Positions 42,501 through 52,090 are shown, counted from the stretch's first letter. The stretch: 64,000 nt of DNA from Procambarus clarkii (GCF_040958095.1 NC_091227.1:20161900-20225899); one strand, 5' to 3'. Notes: generated from the letters alone by a model not told the origin. Program-made: numbers and translations.

Positions 42501-43787
42501 CTGTGCTTCCCTGCAGGTCGAAAGTTGCTTCGAGGGCCAATAGCCTCTCGTGGTCCAATTTGAAATTCGATTCTAAGCGTTCCACCTTCACTTTCTCCTC
42601 CTCCAGTGTCCCGAGGAGAAGAGTCTCAAGTGCCAGCCTTCTGCTGGTCTCTTTCTTGAGGGAGTCTTGAAGAATACGCTGTGTCTGGGTTTGAGAGGCT
42701 ACTAAGTCCTCTAAAGCATCGAGGCGTTCCTGTAAGTTTTCAGGCACATCCTTAACAGAAAATTAGAAAAGGGAATAATAAACATTGCATGTGATTAGTG
42801 GCTTTACAAGAAATATAAATACAATTACTGTAAACATTGTCACGAGACCCACTGTAAAGTTTTGCGGGAAACGCTTTGCGTAATATTGGCTTCATTAGTA
42901 TATATTCACCTAGTGTCTCTACTCTTTCGGCCCGCCTCTCAACTGTTACTAACTACTGTTTTTTTTCTCCACACCACACCCACACACACACATACACACC
43001 CAGGAAGCAGCCCGTGACAGCTGATTAACTCCCAGGTACCTATTTACTGCTAGGTAACAGGGTGATAGAAACTCTGCCCATTGTTTCTCGCCGGCGCAGG
43101 GAATCGAACCCGGGACCACAGGATCACGCATCCAGCGTGCTGTGGGTTCGTAATTGTGTACTTGTAATTGTGTAATGTGTAATTGTACATTACTCTAATG
43201 TTCTTTGTACACATATTCTTTTGAATAAACATTATTATTATTATTATAAAATATCGAGAAATAAATTATATTTTATTCACAAATATATATAAAATATCTA
43301 CTTATCATACTATACATATTGATGTTGTGTGTAATACGCTCCTTAGGCCTGTCGATTGATTGATTGACGAAGATTGAATCACCCAAGAGCGAGGTGGCAC
43401 GGGCATGAATAGCCCGTAAGTGGTGGATTTTTTGAGTGAATGTGATCTTTGATCGTGAAAGGATATACTATGTGCTGTAGGTCTATAGTTGTTGTTGTTG
43501 CTATTTTAGATTCCGCCTTTACTGTAGGCCTATCATTTGTTGTTGTTATAGATTCAGCTACTCGGAACAAGTTCCATGTAGCACGGGCTATGGTGAGCCC
43601 GTAGTTTACCTGGCACAGGAGCGGGGCAAGTAGCACGGGCTATGGTGAGCCCATTGTGGACTTACCTGGCACAGGAGCGGGGCTGTCTGTAGGCCTATCA
43701 GATACGACTGCTAATTAAGGTTAGTTTGTGTGTTACCTGGAGAGGTGCGGCGCCCCCCACACCAACACACGCCAACACAAGCACCAC
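39321..43787 (-). CDS. Secreted coiled-coil protein with C-terminal C-type lectin domain (5' exon missing)
   Basis: Exons in transcript order: 43737-43787, 42327-42750, 41125-41268, 40669-40818, 39840-40025, 39321-39538 (minus strand), all GT-AG. They join in phase to 390 codons and a stop. The first is the hydrophobic end of a signal peptide (VVLVLACVGVGG, then AAPLQ). Visible residues 18-250 are charged with heptad-like leucines, indicating a long coiled coil and likely oligomers. Residues 257-390 form a long-form C-type lectin domain: C259/C270 extra pair, C287-C387 and C365-C377. The calcium/sugar loop reads EPDN (354-357), near the mannose-type EPN, but the usual WND reads FHD (374-376). 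Likely an extracellular recognition or immune lectin; ligand and calcium dependence are inference. The ATG must be in an exon upstream of 43787; I did not find it. Confidence 0.88.
39840..40025 (-). CDS. Lectin domain exon 1 (N-terminal half)
   Basis: The acceptor ATTTCACCAG ends at 40026 and the donor GTGAGA starts at 39839. It begins CPLPYRKVGRDCFYLLEE, the classic start of a long-form C-type lectin domain, then SW, AREAC (C287) and a LAEPSEMSAF helix. Confidence 0.93.
40625..40660. repeat. (ACGT)n microsatellite next to a lectin splice site
   Basis: Five to six GTAC units, self-complementary, just downstream (minus strand) of the donor at 40668. Confidence 0.9.
40669..40818 (-). CDS. Lectin gene coiled-coil/neck exon
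   Basis: The acceptor GCCCTACAG ends at 40819 and the donor GTAAGT starts at 40668. It encodes ESAFEGNAQLLEMKKNSEKL and a further helix with an NLT sequon, leading into the lectin domain. Symmetric phase 1, so also skippable. Confidence 0.85.
41125..41268 (-). CDS. Lectin gene coiled-coil exon 2
   Basis: The acceptor TGCCAACAG ends at 41269 and the donor GTAGGT starts at 41124. It reads GVENLKREVRRQRDTVRNL and continues to an N-L-T sequon before TSWCLALNG. Phase 1 on both sides, so it could be skipped without a frameshift. Confidence 0.85.
41357..41470 (+). repeat. 62-bp tandem duplication of a SINE tail module
   Basis: TTCATTTGATGCATCACGCT ATTGTGATTTCTGTGTGT occurs at 41357 and 41419, joined by CAGCCCTTGTGGATTTG. 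A tRNA-like head of the same family is at 41610-41690 (GTAGGTTCGAACCTTCATCA). All lie in a lectin intron. Confidence 0.8.
42327..42750 (-). CDS. Lectin gene coiled-coil exon
   Basis: The acceptor CTGTTAAG ends at 42751 and the donor GTAAAT starts at 42326. It encodes about 141 residues beginning DVPENLQERLDALEDL, rich in L/E/K/R with regular leucine spacing, interrupted by a short LQGSTELPHN segment. Confidence 0.9.
42995..43150 (-). mobile_element. SINE (family A), minus, with GT-run tail
   Basis: The complement of the family A head (GAATCGAACCCGGGACCACA) and body (CCAGGTACCTATTTACTGCT). It stops at a (CA)n stretch instead of the usual tail. Lies in the first visible lectin intron. Confidence 0.85.
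43353..43425 (+). repeat. Dispersed repeat (family C, short form)
   Basis: GATTGATTGATTGACGAAGA, GAGGTGGCACGGGCATGAAT, AGCCCGTAAG. Confidence 0.8.
43545..43690 (+). repeat. Duplicated GCACGGGCTATGGTGAGCCC repeat
   Basis: GTAGCACGGGCTATGGTGAG is present twice (about 43577 and 43630), each followed by ACCTGGCACAGGAGCGGGGC. Abuts the lectin signal-peptide exon. Confidence 0.8.
43737..43787 (-). CDS. Lectin gene signal-peptide exon (51 nt)
   Basis: On the minus strand an acceptor ACCAACAG ends at 43788 and the donor GTAACA starts at 43736. The exon reads V-V-L-V-L-A-C-V-G-V-G-G-A-A-P-L-Q in phase 0. This has a signal-peptide core, small residues for cleavage, and a phase fitting the coiled-coil exon. 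The exon is short, hence moderate confidence. Confidence 0.65.
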
Positions 43788-43799
43788 CTGTTGGTATTA

Positions 43800-45700
43800 A
43801 AATGTATTAGTAATATTGATTTAGATCAATTATGCTTGGATTATGACAACCAAAGAAATTTAAACAAATACGTAAATACAATTTTGCCCAAATACGTGAT
43901 AAATAGGTTATGTATAATTGCCGCTGGCTTCCTGTCCCCGTCGAGGTCATTATATAGAGATAGTGGCTTTTAGGTATATATAATGTACAATGTACCTAGA
44001 AATACTCCTCAAATCATGCTACAATGAACCTGTTGATAATCCTCAAATTTCACTGTAATGTACCTTCTAATTTTCTTACAATGTACCTGTTATCCTTTTT
44101 TAATTTTGTTACAAATTACCTACTTAAATTTATCTGTTAGATTAAGGACCTGCCCGAAACGGTATGCGTGCTAGTGGCTTTACAAAAATATAAAATCATC
44201 AGTGTTACGTACTCTCATAAACCCATTGTACCTTCTTGTATATATATATATAAATAAATATAAATGAGGGCCCCTCAGGTTAATTCAGGTAAAAATAAAA
44301 TAATAAAGTATTTATGAAAATAGGGTTCAGTCCCTGAGCCCATTATGTGCCTCTGTAACCCTTTCCACTACCGCCCACAGGATGGGTATGGGGTGCATAA
44401 TAAAGTAACTAAACTAAGCATTTACTTGCAGTAAATAATAGGATTAGATTATTCACGAAGAGAAAGTTCATATTGGAATAAAATTTAATTGTCTTGAGTC
44501 TATATTAATTTCTTAATTCTCTGGCCTGTTATTAAAGTTGAGTTAAAATAATTAATTAATCACTAATTAACTAAGATGAAATTCTAGTTTCATGAATGCA
44601 CCCAGGGTGCATGTACCACCCGTCAAAGTTAACTTGTTGTCCTTGATGCATTTGAAGATCTAATGTATACTAGACTAATACTGACCTGCAGGCAAGTCCT
44701 CCACATTGTGAGGTCAGTAACAGACTGAAGATATGCCCCTCACTGGAGTCACTCCCATCAACAACGTTCTTAGGAATATCTTCACTGCTGTGCTATTTAA
44801 ACATTCCAATTACCTCACAAAATATTTGTATCCTTAATTATTTGTATCCTTCGGATGGCATTCCGAAGCTGAGCGGAATCATGCATAAACTGATTCTCAC
44901 ACTGTAAAGATCTGTAATTTACTATAGATCTTTCTTCGAAACGCTTTCGTTGTACTAATTAATGATTATCACAGGTTCAGGTACTTTCCCGATCACAAAT
45001 GTAATCTTCTCCGGTTGCTCCATATACTCGCCTTCCCTACAGCCTAGTGTAACGTTGGCTGATAATCTAAGGTGAAGGACCCTATATGCTTACAAATGAT
45101 AGATAAGATTAAGATCTCTTATACTCTAAGTCATTCTTGAAGCACCCAGGGTGTACACATGATACACTTAAGATGGCTGAACAGCGCATTATATACAAAG
45201 ATATTATGTCTAACACGTATATATGGTTTGCACCTTCATGATCACTGATCTAAACTGTGTTTCCTTCTTAATCGAATTTCGAAGAGATCTCCATTGGCAG
45301 CTATCACTAACATATAATCGGCGTTCGCAAACAAAATGATAAGACATTTCTCTCTTGGATAAGGAATCATGCGACTGAGCTAGAATTTGTTAATACTCAA
45401 TTAGGCATTTGACATTTTAAAAATTGTCACATGCCTTGTATTTGAATGAGAACAAATTATTTGAAAGGCCCGTGGATGAATGAATGAAGGATAAATTACG
45501 ACTCCTTAATGTAACATATCTTACCTAAACGGAGCAAATCCTGTGCCCAGTTAAATTGTTTACTTTCGTACTCTTGAAATTATAGTTTTACAGCTCAATA
45601 GGAGCTGAGAGTGGCAAACGCAAATAATGATATTGTCATTATTGTTTTTAATAGTAAATGTCAAATGCTTTTGTAATATTGACAAATACAAGACTCTGAA
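43800..45700. other. Lectin 5' flank: AT-rich, with repeat fragments only
   Basis: The start-codon exon of the lectin should lie here or further right, but none was recognised. Known pieces are a LINE remnant peptide at about 43915-43950, a family E fragment at 44148-44260 and the LINE 3' end at 44328-44410. The rest (44420-45700) is AT-rich and featureless to me. Confidence 0.5.
44148..44260 (+). mobile_element. Retroposon (family E) fragment
   Basis: GACCTGCCCGAAACGGTATG, CTAGTGGCTTTACAAAAATA and CCCATTGTACCTTCTTGTAT. Confidence 0.7.
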
Positions 45701-45739
45701 TATGGGGCATAACAACCCACGCCACACCTACCGAATAAT

Positions 45740-46266
45740 AACATTACATTGCAGCAGATTGATGAGGAAAAGGACCTTGGAGTCAAAATCAACCACTGAG
45801 TGAAAGTTGCACAGCAGGTAGGGGCAGCAGTTAATAAAGCTAACCAAACACTTGGAATAATCAAGTGTACCTTTGACTTTGAAGAAAAGAAGGTAGTTAT
45901 TCAATTGTATAAATCTCTGGTGCGCCTCCATTTGGATTACTGTATCCAAGCATGGAAACCTCTTCTTCAGAAGGATATAACTGCCCTGGAGAAAGTGCAA
46001 CACCAGGCAACAAAAATCCTTCCAGAGCTAAATCAACTCGTGTATCAGGAATGGTTGAGGGCCACAGGATTGACAACACGAGGCATGATATCCGCCCTGT
46101 CATGCAGACGAGGCATGACAGGGCGGATCTCACGGAAATTTTTACAATGCTAAACAATTTACACAAATAAACGATTCTTCGCGGCAGGGGATCGTATTCC
46201 AGGGACCTGCCCGAAACGCTACGCGTACTAGTGGCTCTACAAGAATGTAGCAACTCTTGTATATAT

Positions 46267-46297
<31 letters not shown>

Positions 46298-46495
46298 TGG
46301 AGGATGCTGATCCGGAAAATTTCTTCAAAAGGTCAGATGTAACACAAACAAGAAGCAACGGCTTCAAGCTCAACAAGCCACACTGTAGGACTGAAAACAG
46401 GAAATTCTTTTTCACCCACAGCCTACTCGCCGAAACCACAAGCCGCCGGCTTCCTGTCCTCGTCGAGGCCATTAGTGTTCTCCGTTTTAGTCTAA
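45740..46495 (+). pseudogene. Non-LTR reverse transcriptase C-terminal remnant, with nested insertion
   Basis: It reads EEKDLGVKINH (stop) VKVAQQVGAAVNKANQTLG, YKSLVRLHLDYCIQAW and LEKVQHQATK: the thumb region of CR1/RTE-like elements. Reading is then broken by a small inverted duplication (46086-46135) and by a poly(A) retroposon (46165-46296). It resumes as NFFKRSDVTQTRSNGFKLNK and FFTHSLLAETTSRRLPVLVE. Internal stop and insertions show it is dead. Confidence 0.8.
46165..46296 (+). mobile_element. Poly(A) retroposon (family E), nested in the RT remnant
   Basis: CGATTCTTCGCGGCAGGGGA, GACCTGCCCGAAACGCTACG, CTAGTGGCTCTACAAGAATG, CTCTTGTATATATCTC, then about 26 A. Its long unbroken A tail and near identity to 46853-46977 suggest recent insertion. 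Confidence 0.85.
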
Positions 46496-46514
46496 GCTAG
46501 TGTTTTTCCCCACA

Positions 46515-46645
46515 CCTTGACCGAAACGCTGTGCGTATTAGTGGCTTTAGGCATAGTATGTACTTGCTCTATCTAGAAAACCAACATAATGTTTGTAACT
46601 CATCTTGTATATATATACTTTTACCTGAATAAACATTTGATTTGA
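46515..46645 (+). mobile_element. Retroposon (family E), diverged copy
   Basis: CCTTGACCGAAACGCTGTGC, TATTAGTGGCTTTAGGCATA and CTGAATAAACATTTGATTTG. Confidence 0.7.
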
Positions 46646-46852
46646 TTTGTTAGTGGCTCTCAGGTAAATACACGAATTTTATGTCAGCTTCTTTACTACT
46701 TTTAACACGCGTACAAGTGCGTGTTGATACAAATTGCGTAATTATAGGCTTTATAAATATAGTTTATTTAATGCATTGAATCAATTACTGGGCGCAATTC
46801 CTAAACTGTAGCCTCTGTTTAACTCAACAGTAAAATGTGTACTTGGTTGTAA

Positions 46853-46977
46853 AAACGATTCTTCGCGGCGGGGATCGTATTCCAGGGACCTGCCCGAAAC
46901 GCTACGCGTACTAGTGGCTGTACAAGAATGTAACAACTCTTGTATATATCTCAAAAAAAAAAAAAAAAAAAAAAAAA
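46853..46977 (+). mobile_element. Poly(A) retroposon (family E), young copy
   Basis: Almost identical to 46165-46296, including CTTGTATATATCTC and a tail of about 24 A. 46980-47320 after it is AT-rich without features. Confidence 0.85.
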
Positions 46978-47325
46978 TCAAATTATATTATACAATACAA
47001 ATACCCTTTTGTGAATCTCTTTAAATTATGCAATATTTAAAGTTCTTAATAAATATATGACAAAACTTTCAATTCTTAATTAGCAATTAATGATAATTTT
47101 GTATTAAACAAATAAATATCAAGTATAGAAAAAACTGAATTACTATATATAAAATGTAATAATTTTGTTTCTTCCGTAGATAAATAATAATTAAATATAA
47201 TAGTTAGTCCAAGAATATATTATTTTCTCTAAAAGCATTGAGAAACAAAGCACGAACAACATGCTCTGGCAGTTAATGGTAAACTAAACCAAATGTACGT
47301 TTTCCGGAAATACGATCCACCAATT

Positions 47326-47375
47326 ACATTCTTGTAAAACCATAAGCACGCGAAGCGTTTCAGACATAGTGAATA
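47326..47375 (-). mobile_element. Retroposon (family E) fragment, minus
   Basis: TTACATTCTTGTAAAACCAT and AAGCACGCGAAGCGTTTCAG, complementary to the family E core. Confidence 0.7.
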
Positions 47376-47431
47376 GTGAGTGAACCTTTAAAGATCGGCG
47401 TTTAATCGTTCCACACTGCCTAAGGCACGAT

Positions 47432-47590
47432 TGATGATTGATGAAGATTAAGCCACCCAAGAGGAGGCACGGGCATGAATAGCCCGTAAGTGGTGGCCCT
47501 TTTGAGCCATTACCAGTATCAAAAGATGATACTGGAGATCTGTGGAGGCGCAACTGCACCCTGCGTGACGGGAGATGTCTCCCGGACCAA
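47432..47590 (+). repeat. Dispersed repeat (family C, long form)
   Basis: GATTGATGAAGATTAAGCCA, TTTTGAGCCATTACCAGTAT, CTGCACCCTGCGTGACGGGA. The plus-oriented counterpart of 8600-8750 and 22032-22188. Confidence 0.85.
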
Positions 47591-47715
47591 ATGGTGACCA
47601 AATGGTGCCTAAGGCACGAACCCGAGTCGAAATATATTACGATGCGTTGTTACGGTTGTAGCAACCACATCAGCACTATAAATGTGGCAGCTACTCCACA
47701 TTCAGATTAGTCAGA

Positions 47716-47850
47716 CTAGACATTCAGAGTCAGAAGAAGTCTGTGCATATACTCCATGCAAATAAAAGGTCTCAATCTTTGGAACTCACTGCCTGACGAA
47801 TTAAAAAATTGTCCAACCCATGCCCTGTTCAAAAGTAAAATAAAAAGTAC
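47716..47850 (+). pseudogene. Non-LTR element extreme C-terminus remnant
   Basis: It reads NLWNSLPDELKNCPTHALFK then SKIK and a stop, the terminal WNSLP...FK block of many non-LTR reverse transcriptases. Confidence 0.65.
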
Positions 47851-48055
47851 CTAATTTCATCCTCATAGTTCCCTATCATGTGCTTCAAACTCACACTCTA
47901 TCCTGCACTGCCCACTTCCCCAGTATTAGTACTTAAGACATATCCTTACCAGTGTAATCACCTCTGTCAACTTATATTGTAGTTATTTGTTGATATAAAA
48001 AAACTCGCTACAATATACCCATTCATCTTACCTGAAATGTTAGATTAAGGAGCTT

Positions 48056-48108
48056 GAGAATGGTCCAGGACGGACCGAAACGTCGTCGTCCCTTCACCTT
48101 TGAGGCTA
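48056..48108. mobile_element. Half of a family D foldback element
   Basis: GAATGGTCCAGGACGGACCG AAACGTCGTCGTCCCTTCAC is present without the opposite arm. Confidence 0.7.
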
Positions 48109-48429
48109 AGTAACGAAGATAGTTACAAGATACGAGCCAGATGGTGTTGAGATTGCGAAAGAAATTATGATAAGAACTTAAGCCAAAAAATCAATGCATA
48201 AATGTTTGCAAATATGAGACTGGGATTTATTTCTCGAAAAGTTAGCAATAAAATACGCTTTTTAGTTCTTTATTTTTAAAATTAAGACCAGCTGCAGAGA
48301 TTCTGTCTAACGAAGCTGCAAGCTAAAACACCGTTATCCTATAATGTTCATCTATAGCTTGACCCTAAATACTCGTTTATTAAACGAATTTATTGTTAGA
48401 GTTCATTAGGAATCAACTTAAGGCAGAGT

Positions 48430-49155
48430 TTCCAACAAATACCTTCCTGTGATTGGCTGTTGCGGGGAATGCCAACGCTTATATGAATAAAATGCAAAAT
48501 CAGAAATACGTCGTTTTGCTCATTAACCTTGTTGTTGAACAAAAGAACAACAATTTCTGTTTTATACATGGCAGTAATTTCCATTTAACTCAATAATGTA
48601 GACCAATAAGAGGGCGGATCAGGCATTGTATCGCCGATATTATTTGTGTGAGGCAACACCTACTGATGACGTCACAAGTTAGGTAGCCAGCCCATGTTTC
48701 TGTAACACTCGTTACATCCTGCAGTATTTAATTATTACTATATTAATACTTTTAAATACTTAACATTTCACTTTTTAGGTAGATTAAAGTTGAAGCAGAA
48801 TGTCATAAGCAAGGATGGTGTGCTGAATAAAGATGATTTATTAAGTGGATGGAGCCTTTAGCTGATCCCTTCCTGTGATTGGCTGTTGTGTGAATGTCAA
48901 CAAAGAATCCCATACCTCTTGTGGGCGGAGCTTGGAACCTCCTACCCGAGCACAACAACCCGCCTTATGGGTTGCTGTTTGGCTATTTTTAGTGCGTTGG
49001 AAAAATAAGAGATGGCGCTAGTTGTATTTTGTAGGGTAATTTGTTATAAGTGTAATTTGATGTCAACAGATGGCGTAAGCTGTACCTTATGGCCACTGTT
49101 GACCAGCCAGTTGATAGTGTTCTCTTCTGCCGACAGATGGCATCAGCTGTGTTAT
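48430..49155. promoter_or_regulatory. Candidate regulatory segment: repeated inverted CCAAT boxes and CTCF-like motifs
   Basis: CCTTCCTGTGATTGGCTGTT occurs twice (about 48442 and 48868), each with an inverted CCAAT. GGGCGGA elements lie at about 48612 and 48933. Three AGATGGC sites in the same orientation follow: GAGATGGCGCTA (49009-49020), CAGATGGCGTAAG (49067-49079) and CAGATGGCATCAG (49134-49146). No coding sequence was recognised here. Confidence 0.35.
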
Positions 49156-49223
49156 TATTACTTCCGAATTCCCTTTAAACGCTGATCTACAAATCCCTTG
49201 GCTTATGATAAGGTTTTATACCA

Positions 49224-49462
49224 TTTTTTTTTTTTTTTTTGAGATATATACAAGAGTTGTTACATTCTTGTACGTTGTTACATTCTTATTTATGATAAGT
49301 ATTAGATAGCTGGAGTTCCACAATTACTTTTATTTGTCAACTTATTTTATTTTATTTATTTTATTTATGCATATACAAGAATGTACATAAGAAATGTGAG
49401 GATACAAATATGGTAATTACAGTCTTGTAAAGCCACTAGCACGCGCAGCGTTTCGGGCAGAA
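49224..49462 (-). mobile_element. Retroposon (family E), minus, with poly(T) start
   Basis: T16-18 then GAGATATATACAAGAGTTGT, followed by a second segment TACAGTCTTGTAAAGCCACT AGCACGCGCAGCGTTTCGGG. Probably two overlapping insertions. Confidence 0.75.
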
Positions 49463-49508
49463 ACGTTCAGGATATCATCATATTATGTCTGGTTAGGACG
49501 TACTGCTC

Positions 49509-49566
49509 TCGATTGATGAAGATTAAGCCACCCAAGAGGTGGCACGGGCATAAATAGCCCGTAAAT
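49509..49566 (+). repeat. Dispersed repeat (family C, short form)
   Basis: CGATTGATGAAGATTAAGCC, ACCCAAGAGGTGGCACGGGC, ATAAATAGCCCGTAA. Confidence 0.8.
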
Positions 49567-49612
49567 ACTGCTCATGTAATATTATTCAGGGGGGTGGGGG
49601 AACTATTAAGTG

Positions 49613-49778
49613 AAAGCTCCAAGCCATTACGACTATATAGCACTCGGAAGGGATCAGGATACGGATTTGGGATGGAACGGGGGAATGGTGCCCAACCTTC
49701 TGGGCGGTCGGGGATTGAACGCGGACCTGTTGGAAACGAGGCCGTCGCTCTACCGTCCAGCCCAAGTGGTTAAGCGTA
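49613..49778 (-). mobile_element. SINE (family B), minus
   Basis: GCCATTACGACTATATAGCA, GGGGATTGAACGCGGACCTG and GCTCTACCGTCCAGCCCAAG, the complement of the complete copy at 22735. 49780-50320 beyond it is AT-rich with no gene. Confidence 0.8.
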
Positions 49779-50319
49779 ATATTATTAAAACAACAATTTA
49801 TGCATATAATAACAGAATTTCACACTAAAAATACTTGGATATATTGAAATTTGGTAGTGATTTCCAATCTAGGAATCTCCTATGACTAAACTGTACTTTT
49901 TAATCATTTTTATGTACTTACTACTTATTATTAAATTATTAAGTACTTACTATAATAATTAAATAAATTATTTTATTTAATATTTAAATTAAATGATAAA
50001 ATAATAGGTAATAATAAATCATTGTGTAGGGGACAGGCAGCCAGTGTATATATACATGTTAGGCTTATACCAAGGTCCCACAAAGGTGCCACAAAGGTGC
50101 CAAATTAAAGACTGGGTGCTGCCGGGGCTGGCCCAAGGGCTGCTGGCGGCCCTGGCCAGGCTGAACTTCCGTGCCCTTATAATCACCATTGTTTAATAAT
50201 CTTCACAGAGAGAAACAACTGTAAATATAGGAATAGTTTATTACAACATACACGGTAAAGAAAACAGCTCGGAAACTAAGGAAATAAAGCTGCCGAAAAA
50301 ACATTAAAGTCCACTTCAA

Positions 50320-50460
50320 GTTTAAGTATGTTTATTGAGACAATAAAAAGTACATCTCAAAGGGATAGAGTAGCTTAGGCTATTTCTACCCCCCCCCCCC
50401 CTTCTACTTCAAGTCCCTCAAGGGGCGCACAAATTCAGTGAGTACATATACACAAATCAC
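50320..50460 (-). repeat. Retroposon 3' end with C-run
   Basis: AGTTTAAGTATGTTTATTGA, CTCAAAGGGATAGAGTAGCT, C13, then CTACTTCAAGTCCCTCAAGG. Matches 8197-8295 and, for the last part, 8890-8915. Confidence 0.75.
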
Positions 50461-50721
50461 AATACAAGAATCCCATTTAACATAGCAGGTTAAAATAGGA
50501 AGCACAGCATACAAGTGTTACAAGTTACAAGGGAACAAGTGAGAAGGCAGTGGAGGCCAAAACCGGAATTTCACACTGATTTTAATGCAGATATGTCGTG
50601 ATTATCCTAATATTAAGATGTTAAGGCACGAAACTAGTAAGTACATGACCAGAACCTAACGATGCCAACACAGAAGACACTGTTCAACATAACAGGCCAA
50701 TTACACCTGATTAATCTTTGT

Positions 50722-50792
50722 ATAATAGGAGCTGCCTCGTATGAGCCAATGGGCCTTCTGCAGTTAGCTTTATTCGTATGTGCTTCGTCCAC
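50722..50792 (-). repeat. Dispersed repeat (family F), minus
   Basis: TAGGAGCTGCCTCGTATGAG and GGGCCTTCTGCAGTTAGCTT. Confidence 0.75.
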
Positions 50793-51189
50793 CATTTATC
50801 CCCTATGTAGTCCCCTTCTTTTTACCTTTATCACCTGACCCCGTACGGGTATAAATCAACGAGTCCTGTAATTTAATTTCACTTGAGAATGAACCATGGA
50901 GGTTCGAAACGTTGTGCAAATTGTATAAATAAGTGTAATACATTCTATAGTAATTAACTTTTTTTCTTCACCTTGAAATAACGAAAATGAGTTTTGGAGA
51001 ACAACTCTTTCAACTAAACCCTGATGCTAGGAAAATAGTTAGAGGGATAAAAGCCCTATACCAGAAGATAGTAAATACTGAATATGCGGTCATATTCAAT
51101 GAGACATGTTTAAAAGAAAACCTTTGAAACCCATATCATTCACTAAAAAAAATTGGGCTACTCCTATTACAAATTCACTACTTTTAGGC

Positions 51190-51400
51190 CGTCAGCTCGC
51201 TACTTTGCGCAATTTATATCTGGCACCCCCAGTGGGCGATAGGGCACTGGCAGGCGGCAGGTGCCGTGATCGCCAGCGGATGGTCGCTCCTTGCGCCTCG
51301 CGAACGCTTTCGGGCGCATAAACCTCCTTCGGATCCTTCCAATGTTATTGAGAATTATTGTCAGAGTTGAGGAGGAGTTGTGGCTGCGGTGAGCATCTTG
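51190..51400 (+). promoter_or_regulatory. Candidate kanadaptin upstream promoter/noncoding first exon
   Basis: A short CpG-rich segment (about 51190-51325) is followed by an initiator-like TTGTCAGAG (51358-51366) and a donor-like GCG|GTGAGC at 51388/51389. It lies 2.9 kb upstream of the kanadaptin start exon, which needs a 5' noncoding exon. Position and base composition are the only evidence. Confidence 0.3.
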
Positions 51401-51624
51401 TGTATTTCTGGAGTTACTCGGGCGTCGCTGTCCTTCTTGCAGGAGGAGGGGGGAACACCCACATGTGAGGTGCTCAGGCGCTGGGGGTCACTAGCATGCT
51501 ATTATCTCTTAAATACAGTAGGGTGTTTAATACATGAGACGGTCAGATAAAGCTTGTGTTCTCGCCGTTATGAACCCGTATACAATGTAAGATTATGAGG
51601 AATTAGCTAGCTTAAGTAAGTGTG

Positions 51625-51855
51625 TTTTTGGGTGTGGGTTAGCTTAGGTTAAGTTAGGTTGGGTAAGATCAGGTTGGACAAGGTCAGGCTGTGGTAAGGT
51701 CATGTTGGGTAAGGTTAAGTTAGGTAATGTAAGGTTGGGTAAGGTCGTGTTGGGTACGTTAAGTTAGGTAATGTCAGGTTGGATAAGGTCAGGCTGTGGT
51801 AAGGTCATGTTGGGTAAGGTTAAGTTGGGTAATGTAAGGTTGGGTAAGGTCGAAT
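51625..51855. repeat. Degenerate AGGTTGGGTA tandem tract (telomere-like composition)
   Basis: About 20 imperfect 10-11-bp units such as TAAGTTAGGTTGGGTAAG. Includes a reiterated ~115-bp portion (TCAGGCTGTGGTAAGGTCATG at about 51685 and 51790). It resembles scrambled arthropod TTAGG repeats but has no uninterrupted TTAGG run. Confidence 0.7.
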
Positions 51856-51977
51856 AGGTTTTAAAATTCGTTTGCGAACTGTCTTGTGTACCATATGACT
51901 TGTATCTCCGTTAACCCTTCCCGTTGATTGCTTTGATTAAGTTAGTTAGACCTAATCCTGCACCTACACCTAGACCC

Positions 51978-52090
51978 CCTCCGTGAAATGCTATGTGTAT
52001 TAGTGGTTTTGCAAGAATGTAAAAATACCAATCTTATGTTATCTCACATACCCATTGTACCTTCTTGGAAATAAATATTATTATTGATTT
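51978..52090 (+). mobile_element. Retroposon (family E), diverged
   Basis: CCCTCCGTGAAATGCTATGT, TTAGTGGTTTTGCAAGAATG and CATTGTACCTTCTTGGAAAT. 52090-52800 after it has no recognisable gene. Confidence 0.65.

Noticed and set aside
45897-46472. A 191-codon minus-strand frame
   Set aside because: It is antisense to the reverse-transcriptase remnant and crosses the poly(A) retroposon, giving a poly-Phe run.
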